64,000 bases of DNA from Solenopsis invicta (Eukaryota > Arthropoda > Insecta > Hymenoptera > Formicidae). The notes beneath the pieces were generated by a model, which saw only the letters and a program-made list of their open reading frames with translations, did not search any database and had not been told where the DNA came from. Positions 39,227 through 49,681 of this stretch are shown here, piece by piece. The stretch lies in NCBI RefSeq assembly GCF_016802725.1, contig NC_052667.1, forward strand, positions 2,756,501-2,820,500. The letters are read 5' to 3'. The first letter of the stretch is position 1. Every line of letters begins with the position of its first letter. A program made the position numbers and the translations under genes.

Positions 39227-41394
39227 CTGAAGTAAAAATGAGTTATAAAAGTGTATTCAATAGCCATTTAAATATATCATTAAAAACTTTACGTATGCAA
39301 ACTTATGATAATAATAAAGCATAAGCATTGTTATGCAAAAATAGGAAAACGTGAGTAAGTTACGCGGACGTTATCTCAAGTATACATAAACAGTTCTGGA
39401 TCGAGTAATAATGTGCGATAATAATAAAATTATCATAAAACAAGATGATAATGCTATAAATATGCTCGAATTTGTACGTAATATGTTTGCTGCGCTATAA
39501 GACATGTTACTCGTGTTTTGAATAATCAGTATCGCGGATAATCTAATACTAACAAAGTATTTAATTGTTATTTGTATTTGTCATTTCGACGTCGTGTGAA
39601 TAACGAGCAAGAATGCTAATGCGTATGTTTCTTTTGTTGCTTTTCTTTTTATAAATTTTAAGAATTAAAGTTGTCTGTAATGTTGAAAAAATCAAAAACT
39701 CGCCGTTAATATCCATTTTCACTAATGTAGACAGATTTTCAATGTAATTTACTCTTTAACCTTATATTTCTTAATACTAGAAAATTAAAGAATAATTAAA
39801 ACCGAAAGTGTTAATCTACATTGGTGGAATTGGAACATAAATGGGTAAAAATTAATAATAATTTAAATACATCAACAGAAAAAGAATTTTTGCATACAAT
39901 AACATAAACTCTTGCTGAAGATGGCATGAAGACAGAGCCGAAACATTCAATCTGTTACATAATTATAATATTTGCACGGTAATAATCTCTGTAGCAAGTA
40001 GATATGTGAAACATCAGAGATGTCTTCATCTATATTATACATATTGTTATAGAACATGGTTTTTAATCAAATGCCTCAATTAATTACTTATAAAATAAAA
40101 AATAAAATAAAATAAAAATAGTACTAAACTAATATACTGTCGATAGATTTTTGGTATCATGTCCGGACTAAAATTGGCAAATGAAATACGTCGAGCATTA
40201 GTACTAAACAAGTAAGTACTGGTAGATTTTCAATGCTGTTCAGTTCTCTAGAATGCAAACCTTGATGCTGGCTCCACTCAAAGAGAAAAAGAATGCTAGT
40301 AATTCGCGCATGGATCCAAATTATCGCCCTGTGTTCTTACCAGATACGATATTAAATGCCCGCGAAGTGTAAGCGAGCGACAAAGACCGATTTGTCAGCT
40401 GATCGGCGATAGAAATGGAAAGCGGAAAAGGAAGAAATAGATGGCTGAGTGATCACTCACAAATATTTAAAATGTTCAACAAAAATGTCTTTAATAAATG
40501 TTGATTTTAACACCACTTCCGTTTCGTTAAATGTCGTTTTAATTTGTGCAAATTGTTGCACCAGTATACTGCGGCGTGCAATACAGCTTCCGATAACTTT
40601 AACTTAGAACTCGCTCGGTTAAGCTAGATTTTGAATATCTGTGTTATTCACTCGCTCGAATCTGACACTGCACCCCTCCGGTCGAGAGCGCAAACCCCAG
40701 AGCTATCGTTATTGGCGCGAATCTACTTATTGTCTCTCGTCAAAGCTGATTTGATCGGACGAAGGATCGTACCGGTCAAATCATATTTTGTAAAGTTTGA
40801 TAATTTTCCTTTGCGTGTACTGACAGAAAGAAAAAACTTGTTTGCTCCGAAGACAAACAATGTTGTGATGCATCGATCGTTAACGTCGAAGCTTTGCGTC
40901 TTATTATTTTTAAGCGAATTAGCAAAACAGAATATTTGAGTGAACATGTAATAATTAGAGTTTAACAGTTACGCTTATCTATTAATTTAAATATGAGACT
41001 TGGAGGATCAAAAGTACCAAAATTATCGTTTTCGTTTTTAACAAATACTATGTAATAAATAACTTCACTGTTATAGGAATGAGTTCATTTTATAAAAATA
41101 ATATAAAAGTGCCTCTACATATCGGTATGGCATAGAAACAATGTATGCTTTTCTGCGAGTAAAATTAAGCTGCCAAGAAATCTGTCGGAAAATCATATTA
41201 AGTTTAACAAACATTTGTTAAGAAATATCAGAGCGCGATTTATACATCGATAAAAATGCAAATGTTCTTTATTTATAATCCTCATTAATACTTTTATTAA
41301 GAAAATCATATAATTATGTTTTCTACGATAAATTTCTGTGCAGAGATATAAATATATAGCAAAAAGTACAGCATTATTTATCATCAATTAATGA
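39227..41394. other. Spacer between D and E with deletion junction and an insertion
   Basis: 39,227-39,444 is intron 4 of D. From 39,445 on, the DNA resembles the region upstream of B and C (AATCTAATACTAACAAAGTAT block). About 39,840-40,130 has extra DNA not seen in the B-C spacer, including a CTGAAGA...GAAAC motif at 39,915-39,944. About 40,246-41,044 is a second insertion (separate entry). The rest is 3' flank of E. Confidence 0.5.
40246..41044. other. Unrecognised insertion of about 800 bp, GC-richer than its surroundings
   Basis: The host sequence on either side (TAGATTTTCAAT and ACTATGTAATAAATAACTTC) is continuous in the B-C spacer at about 31,040-31,070, so the DNA between was inserted here or lost there. 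It is visibly richer in G/C and CpG than the spacer. It holds an open frame of 102 codons on the plus strand (40,631-40,939) with no recognisable domain. No terminal repeats are obvious. It may be a transposon fragment. Confidence 0.4.
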
Positions 41395-44300
41395 TTAATT
41401 TGCTTTTAACTTTCTTGAATATAATGTATTAACACCTTTGTGCATCAATTTAAACATGAATTGCACAATAAACACTATTAGGGCGATAATGAGTACGGCG
41501 CAAAACAGGAGAAACCCGATCACATCGACGAGAGACAATTGCCACCAGGTCATATCCACAGCGGGCGATCGCAAAGAATTTTCGCCGTACCGGATGACGT
41601 ATTCGATCCAATAATTAGCTGTGTCGATAGCATCCAGTGGCCGATCGAGAAATCGTTGGGAAAGATTCCGCGCACTCTCCCTGAAGTAAAAATAAGTTAT
41701 AAAAATGTACTCAATACCCGTTAAAATAGATCATGTAAAATTCTCTGCGTGCAAATTTAAGATAATAATGAAACACAATTATTATTGAGCAAAAATAAAA
41801 AAATGTGAAAAAGTTTCGAGTACATTATCACAAATATACATAAACATTTTTTATCCGAATAATAATTTGCGACAATAATAGAATTATCACAAGATAAGAG
41901 TAGCGTCTTATCTACCTGTACAGAGGGTCTTGTAATATCGCATTTAAGGCTGCATCCATGCTTTTTTCGGTAAGTGTTTTAACATCCAGTCTTATGGCAA
42001 TGTTTCTGGCAACGTATGCGTTGATATTCGTAAATTGATCGGCGAAAAGTGGTAGACCGATCATGGGAACACCGCATGATACCGCTTCTTGGGTGCCCAT
42101 TAGTCCGCCATGAGTGATAAAGGCTCTTATATTAGGATGTTCTATAACATTCATTTATATTAGATTGTTTTATAATTATTATTTTCTATCATTTTAATTT
42201 AGAAAATAGAATTTGCAATAATTTGCAAATACTTGGAATATTTAAAATTAATATATAATTGTTAATATTTCATATTACTATTAAAAATAATAAAGAAATT
42301 ATTATTATTGATAATATAAATATAAATATAATATAAAAATTTTAATTTAAATGTCAATAATAACTTATTAATTTTAAATTATAAATATTAATAATAATAA
42401 ATTGTTATGATAATATATTTACAGTAATATTTACAAACATTATAATGATTTGCTCTCTGTTTTTTAAATGCATCCCTTAAAGAAAATCAGTGCAATATAA
42501 GTAAATAACTATTTATAAACAGTATAATATTAATAAATTCTTTTATTTAAATTAAACATTTAAATTAAAATTTTGAATAAATTCATAATTTATTCCTAGA
42601 TAGTTAAAATATTGGAGAAACTTGAGCAATTCACAAGATGTAATATTCATATATTTATAGCTTGAAATAAAGGCTTCAATATTTCAAACTTTGCTGATAA
42701 AACCGTCATAAATAAAATATTGCGATACGTAGAAAAAATATAAGTAAATAAAATGAAACTCACTTAATATCTTAAGCTGCGGCATCCAAGGAGACACGTG
42801 AATATTTTCCGGCAAACCGGGTGGCAGTTTCTCTGGAGCTGGTATTTTCATTAAAATCCGCACAGGTGCTATTTTGCCTAAGGAAGCGTAAAGGATCTTC
42901 AGGAACTCGCGTGGAAACGTTTCAATCATCACCATCGAGCCAAAAGTGAAATATATAAAACCATCTTTGCTGTCGTCCATCCATTTCTTTAATTCCTGCA
43001 AGAGCGCTGAGAAAATCAACTTTGAACATTTATTAATGCTGTCAGTAAATATACTGTTTGCTAATAGCATTAACAACCCCTACAATAAAGACTTCCGAGG
43101 AAACGTCCTTTGTCTCTTCCGTTAAGAACGTTTGAATATCCTGACAACGTTCCTAGGGTATTCTCGAATAAACTGGGTCTGTGCGTAATGTTACGATGTT
43201 GATACTTACGCTATCTTTTGCATAAATATATGTATACGAAAAGATAAGAAAACTACAATTAAATATTTATAAATAGGTGCCGCGTTATGACACGTGGTAT
43301 GACACACCATTAATACGCTATAATGTTCCTCATATACTATTCTGTATTTTTAATTTTAAAACGTTATTGCAAAGTATTTCATGATAATATTACGAAGTAA
43401 TATTACTAGAATATTACAATACAATCCAAAATTATGAATTCTAATGCAATTGTTATGTCAATCGATAATAATTCAAGAATAAGCAAACAATTTATTATTG
43501 CATAATCTAGAAGATAATCTATAAAACATTTTTTATGTAAATGGATAACAATTAAAAGTAGTATTAAAATCTTTGTTTTACAGAGATGTTTTTTCCTATT
43601 AGTTCTCTTTAACTCAAGGAAGCACTAATTTTCGGAGCAATCTTTGAAGATAACAAATCGAAAAAAAATACGTTTTACTGCAGTTTCACGCATCAAATTA
43701 TCTATCGTTTTACATGATATAATACTTTGTAACGATGAATACTTAAAAGTAAAACTTAGTAGCAGTAAAACTAGTCTTTTTTTTACTATAAGTTAAAAAT
43801 TTTATGGAGTATCATGCGTGCGAACTCGTGATCCATTGGTGTATCCTATATCGAAAAAGTGAAAACAGGCACGAAAAGGGGTCGTAAGAACCGACTTACA
43901 GGTTGCAACGTTTCACTTTCAGTATAGACGTGGAGGCCTCCCACGTCCACCACGGCAGGTGTCGTCGGGTGTATCCCATTTAGCGTGATGTGAGAGTTAA
44001 TGAGGATCAGCGACACCTTTCTCTCTAATTCCCGTACGCCCGGCATGTCCGGTCCGAAGTTCTCCCTTATCAACCTGGTTTGCTCCCGTGTCGTCATGTA
44101 ATGGAATAACCACTTGTCGTAAAGCGTGCGTAAGACATTATACAGACGTTGCCAGAAATTCATAGGGGCGGTGAAAGTTAACATGTTGTTTGGCACAAAG
44201 GCCAGGTTCTCAGGTTGACCAACCATTTGATGTAGCCATGGGTACAGCGACGTAGTGCTCACCCCGATCAAGGGAACTTTCAATAAATAGGCGATGATTC

Positions 44301-47300
44301 CGAGACATTGCGCGCCAAAAACCTAAGAAGGCAGATCAAGTATCGACTATTAAAGAATTTCATTGTATCAGATTGAGATGATTGATATTTTTTAACAAAT
44401 ATTACATCGGTAAGAAAGGCTTTTATTAAAAAAAGTAAGAAGATAATAATTTAAAATATATAATATTGCATGACAATATTGTTTGAGAGCTTGGAAAATA
44501 GAGAGAATCGAAAAAACACAGCTGACCGAATAAAAGCTGATTATTTATCATTATATATATGATAATATATTATTTGTATAATGATACAGTTTTTAAAACA
44601 GATTTTAATGTGCAGTCCAGAATAAGAGATATATCTCTTTTTCTCTGTCTGGCATATTGCAAATAAAGCTGCATTTTATCTTGTGCACATGTAGAAATAG
44701 TTATAAATAAAAATTGCAGCGATCATCCAAGACTAATATTTTATTTCTTGTTACACATAAATAAAAAGAAAAAAGTTTGTCTTCATAGTGTGTGAAATTT
44801 TGTATTGTCATAAAACTACAAGAAATATTTATATCATATCTCATATTATATAATATCTTATATGCCATTGCATATCTAGATAAAGAACCGCAAACCGCAA
44901 TAAAAACAATTAGCTTTTAAAAATTTTTAGAATTTGATTATTGAGATCATATATATAAGTATATTCGAGAAAAATAGTACCAAATTTTTAAAATTCCAAT
45001 ATTTTATAGTTTAATTTTTTAAAATTGTTAAGTAACCTTCATAATCAAAGAATTAGTGCTCGGCGCATTTTTATGTGCGGTTGGTATAATAATCACTGTT
45101 TAACATGGACCAAAAGAACAAGCTTAATAAGTTTAGGTTGTTTAATATTCTCTTTCACCTAAATCAGAGTTTTTTAACTTTGTGTACCGCAAAATGTTTT
45201 CAAGCCTATTACGAATGTTTTAGAGAAAGTAAGAAACAAAAAAATTGAAATAAATAAAATGGGAATAAAGCGTAAAATAAAAAATATTTAAAAAATGGAA
45301 AAAATTACATGAATTATATTGAGTTTACTCTTAATTTTATTAAAATAATATTATCATTATAATAAATTTATTTTTAGAATAATACAATAAAAAATAAAAA
45401 CTTTATTTCTTATTTGTATTTTTTCTACAAAAAAAAATTATTTAAAAGCATTTCTAAATATATATTAATATTAAGAAGTGCTTTTAAATATAAATTTTTT
45501 TTGTAGAGAAAGATATTAATACTAATATACTTTTTAAACAAAATTCAACTCTAATTTGTCCATTTTGATTTTTAACTCAAGAATTTACATTCCATTAAAA
45601 CAAAAAAAATTTTATTCATGTTTGTTGATAAATAAGATAAAATTTGATATTTATATACATTAATCAAGACAAAGAAATAATCATTGCTTTGGTTTGTCGT
45701 CATTTAAAACAATTTATAATATAATAATTTGTTAACGTCAAGGCCCGTATTTTAACGTTGTACTAATAATGGAAAGCTTATTTGTTACGCGAATGATGCT
45801 TATTGACTGTTAACTCGTGTAAGTTATTACATGATTAGTTGCTCAATATTAAAACAAAATTATATATAACTTTCAACAAAAATTTTTAACGTTTTAACGA
45901 ACAATATTTTATCAAAATCATGTAAAACTACGTTCTATATATTATGTTGATGTTAACAAATATTGTAGATTATACGTAAAATACCAGCACCCTTTCTCAC
46001 AAAATTATTTTGAAAAGTGGATAGACGTTCTTTAACAAATCAGTTTTGGGCAAATATTGAAGCTGTCGATATATCACAATTTCAAAGATATTAAAAATAT
46101 ATTTAGTTTCAATTTGATATATTCAAAATTTACTATTGTTTACAATTATTAGATATTTCTATTTTATTGACATAAACATTTTAAATAGCTATCAAATATT
46201 TAATTGGCCTTGTTTCATTAAATGTTTGGTAGCTATTACTAAACATTTTTTTCCGGTATATCAATGAGTGCTTCTAATGGTTAGCTACAGGTCTAGTCTA
46301 TTATTCTTAACGACAGTTTTGTTATCAAAAATATATTTTTGCACCGATTATGTGACAACACAATGATAATATGAAAGCCTTCTTTGGTCGCAACTAGATT
46401 TTAGTGCCTATATTTATTCGTGTAATTTTATATACTTCTTCGAATTCAACTAGAATGTGCGCCGAATTTTTTCCGGTCGTAACACAGCATGTCGAATAAG
46501 AATTAGCAATATCATAATTTTTATTAAATTAATTAATTTAATATAATAATTGAATTAATTTAATATAATAATTGAATCAATTATCATATTAAATTAATTA
46601 ATTTAATAAAAATCGTGATATTACTAATTCTTATTCGACATGCTATGTTACGACAGGAAAAAATTTGGCGCTCATTCTGGTTGAATTCAAAGACGTATAT
46701 ACAATCACACGAATAAATATGGGCACTAAGATCTAGCTGCGACTGAAAAAGGTTTTCTTATCATTAAGTTTCACTATCGTTATAACGTCGTTGTGCACAT
46801 TGGTATAATACATGGTAAAACAGCTGCGCAACAACATTATAACTATAACGAAACTGTCGTTAAGAATTACAGAATAGGTCTGCTGATTTTGTTTAATTGA
46901 TAAAAAATTATAAGAAGATAATAACTTTTAATTGTAGATTACAAAGCAAACTTCAGTGAATATTTTCATTTTGCAACCTTAAATTTAAAAATATAATTCT
47001 CTTATTAATCTTATGACCCATTTTTGATAATCGCTTTATCAAAATATTATTCTATTTTATAAAGTGTAGAAATTAATTGAAAAAATAATAATTAAAACAT
47101 ATTTTTAAAACCAAATTAAAAACTATTCTTTTTTAGTAACTGCATAAATTTTTATTACTAATTTAAAAAGAAAGAATATAATTTTTTATTCTGTACCTCC
47201 ATTAGCACTGCGTCGTAAGGCGGATTCTTCGGTTGCGCCAGCTCTTTTATTTTCGAATCTGCTAAGAGTTTGCAAAGATCGTTTCCTCCTATCGTTCCAA

Positions 47301-47595
47301 CAACGTGCGTCTGGTTTTCACTGATAAGATTATTCATCATTTCATAGCTCATATTATTTACCAACTTCAGAGTTATTGGCACTGTCACAATATCAGTGTA
47401 ATTTGGATAAGGCTTTTTCAATGGAAAACTTGTGACCACGTCGATTTGATGGCCCTTTCTGACCAGGCCTTTCATCAGAGGCTCGAACATAACGAAATGA
47501 CTCTTTACTTGTAAGGGAAACAGTGCAAGCAAACGATATCCATTGCAAAATGACAGATATGACAACCAAAGGAAAATCAGTGGTAATACTCGCAT
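41395..47595 (-). CDS. UGT copy E: UDP-glycosyltransferase, intact, 521 aa
   Basis: Exons: 47197-47595, 43900-44322, 42764-42995, 41916-42141 and 41395-41680 (399, 423, 232, 226 and 286 nt), with consensus splice sites. The chosen ATG opens the signal peptide MRVLPLIFLWLSYLSFCNG and matches the start in B and G. An in-frame ATG 12 codons upstream (47,631) exists here and in F but not in B, C or G. Likely catalytic His33 (KSHF). FITHGGLMGTQEAVSCGVP and FADQ in exon 4 form the sugar-donor signature. The tail ends KLKAN (KxKxx, ER retrieval). Intron 1 is 2,874 bp, against about 200 bp in B and C. The first two exons (acceptor half) are identical in protein to F. Exon 5 differs from F and G in the membrane span and tail. 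Confidence 0.92.
45422..45511. repeat. Hairpin in UGT E intron 1
   Basis: TTCTACAAAAAAAAATTATT plus TAAAAGCATTT faces AGTGCTTTTAAATATAAATT plus TTTTTTGTAGAGAA. It is also present at about 53,709-53,798 (F) and, enlarged by an ATTAAATGCTTA repeat, at 61,987-62,100 (G). Confidence 0.6.
46294..46881. mobile_element. Nested palindromic MITEs in intron 1 of UGT E
   Basis: The outer element is the family seen at 2,132-2,272: left end TAGTCTATTATTCTTAACGA, right end CTGTCGTTAAGAATTACAGA. It is split by an inner foldback element whose arms of roughly 180 bp run about 46,363-46,541 and 46,588-46,764. They meet at ATTAAATTAATTAATTTAAT on both sides of a short AT loop. An 11-bp AGTTTTGTTAT at 46,315 and a related AGTTTCACTAT at 46,767 may be target duplications. 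No coding capacity is seen. Confidence 0.75.
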
Positions 47596-48185
47596 TTTTC
47601 CGTAATTTTTTATAACTTTCAGTCTAAACATTCAAGAATAATGAATTAACTATGCGTTAATGATTAATATAAAGTCATGGAAACTCTGTTATTTCTGTAC
47701 TTACTTTCCTTTAATCTTGTATTCTGTAATAATTTTTTTTCTTCCGTGTCGTGCAATTGTCAGCGCTTAGACGATCTTTTCTACATATATATATATATAT
47801 ATTTGTAGATGTATGTATAATATAAATTTATTTTTAGTATTTAAATTTCAATTTAATTCGTTATTTAACGTTGATTGTAATTAATTAAATTGCTCTTTTT
47901 CAATATTATATCGTATTGCCAGCTGTACGTAATTGCACACGATTACAGACTGGCGATTTTACATTTGTGCTCAAGATACATGTTTAACGTATAACGCATA
48001 GTAGAAACAAAAAATAATTTCATGTATCATAAATGCATACTATAAGTGATAATGCTATGCTTGAATACATACGAAATATGATTGACGCTCCAGATACGTT
48101 ACTCGCAAATAATGTAATGATAAGAAAGCATTTAAATATTATATATATTTGTATTTGTCATTGATTTATTTGTTAGGAAAAATCT

Positions 48186-48620
48186 CTGATAACACTCGCA
48201 CTTTTTCATAAATTAATATAAATTTTGATCTAAACACTCATAATAATAAACTATGCGTTGTTGATTAATTTAAAGTCATCAAAAGTCTGTTACCATAGTA
48301 CTTAATTTCTATTAATCTTGTATTATGTATTGATATTTTTTTTGCGTGTCATACACTTGTCTCATCTCTTCTGCATTCATATCCGTAGATATATGTATTA
48401 ATATAAACTTTCTTTGAAATTTGTTCTTTATTTGTTGTAGTATTCAAATTTCGCGTTAGTCCTTTAATTAACATTGATCGTAATTAAATAAATCGCACCC
48501 TTTATTAATAATATATTATATTGAAAGCTGAAAGTAATTGCGCAAGATGGCAGATTTTAGATTTACGCATAAGATATATGTATAACATATAACGCAGTAA
48601 AAAATAAAATTTCTTAGAAA
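48186..48620 (-). pseudogene. Relic 5' end and promoter of a lost UGT copy
   Basis: Read on the minus strand, the DNA matches the upstream region of B/C/E/F/G right up to the start of exon 1. In place of ATGCGAGTGTTACC it has GTGCGAGTGTTATC, so the start codon is lost and homology ends within about 15 bp. The upstream blocks (TAATACAAGATTAATAGAAA, GTTTAGATCAAAATTTATAT) are clearly kept. The gene body has been deleted. Confidence 0.65.
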
Positions 48621-48757
48621 GTTTACTCTAAATTTTAAATTAAAATAACTCAAAAGTTAAGTTAAAATAACTATAATTTTAAGTTATTAAGTTAAAATAA
48701 GAATTATTTCAACTTTACTTTTGAGTTATTTTAACTTAAAATTTAGAGTGGACTTTC
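48617..48757. repeat. Palindromic element of 141 bp
   Basis: GAAAGTTTACTCTAAATTTT with TAACTCAAAAGTTAAGTTAA faces AACTTTACTTTTGAGTTATT with AAAATTTAGAGTGGACTTTC. It is probably a MITE. A second copy lies at 56,896-57,036. Confidence 0.7.
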
Positions 48758-48837
48758 TGGGACATACAAAAGTGTTAAATTTGCATTTTATTTTTTACAG
48801 TGAAGTAGAAACATAAAATGATTGCACGTACATTTAA

Positions 48838-48925
48838 TATAAAGGGCAGTTAAATGAATACGAGACAGTTTATATTACAAGTATTTTTCCATCTGTCTCG
48901 TTTTCATATTTGGCTGCCCTTTATA
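48838..48925. repeat. Palindromic element of 88 bp
   Basis: TATAAAGGGCAGTTAAATGA and CGAGACAG face CTGTCTCG and TGGCTGCCCTTTATA. Perfect ends of 11 bp. A second copy lies at 57,117-57,204. Confidence 0.7.
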
Positions 48926-49681
48926 AATATACATTATACATATTATATGGTAATGCTATAGATAGGGAATCCGGTGCATAACGGATATAGTTATTTCAAA
49001 TTATTTTAAACACATTAAAAATAAATAAATCACATTGATTTTTTACTAAACTTTGGACCAACAATGTATTTTTTATTGTGTACATCTACTTATCTGTTTG
49101 AGTATACTGAAAGTCAACATTCTACCATTACATTTTAGCATTGAGTTACAATTAATTGTTCATATTACAATGCAGGAGAAACTACGAGGTTGTAGTTTCT
49201 GTGTTACTTACTTAAACTTCTTGAATTTTATATATGGATATTTATATGTACCTATATATTAAATTGACACGTCCAAAAAAAGTTTATGTAAATTTAATTT
49301 TTCTACTAGATACAATGTAATTGTTTAATGATATGTGTATTTTGATCATCCATATAATGCTCGTCTTGTTCTTCATTTTGTGAAAAAAAAAATAAAAGTG
49401 TCTGTATATAATGAATATGGCGTATAAACGATATATGCTTTTCTACGAATAAAATTAAGCTACCAAGAAATCCGTCGAAAAATTATATTACATTTAATAA
49501 ATATTTGTTGAAAAATATCAAAGCGCGATACATACATTTAGAAAAACACGAATCTCTTTTATTTATGTCTCTCAATACTTTTACTAAGAAAGTTATATAA
49601 TTATATTTTCTTCGATATATTTGTGTACAGAGATATAAACATAAAGCAAAATGTACAGCATTGTTTATCGTTAATTAATGA

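Larger units (their letters stand above)
47596..49681. other. Spacer between UGT E and UGT F
   Basis: Holds the 5' flank of E, a relic of another UGT promoter (48,186-48,620), two hairpins (48,617-48,757 and 48,838-48,925) and the 3' flank of F. It is duplicated almost unchanged at 55,875-57,960. No gene is seen. Confidence 0.6.

Noticed and set aside
41539..41724. Plus-strand frames opposite UGT exon 5 and exon 1, recurring at 49,826, 58,105, 47,305, 55,584 and 63,277
   Set aside because: They repeat only because the UGT exons repeat, and they lie antisense to conserved coding sequence.
49053..49262. 69-codon plus-strand frame in the E-F spacer, repeated at 57,332
   Set aside because: The repeat is due to the 8.28-kb duplication. 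AT-rich DNA, no domain, and no splice or start context.
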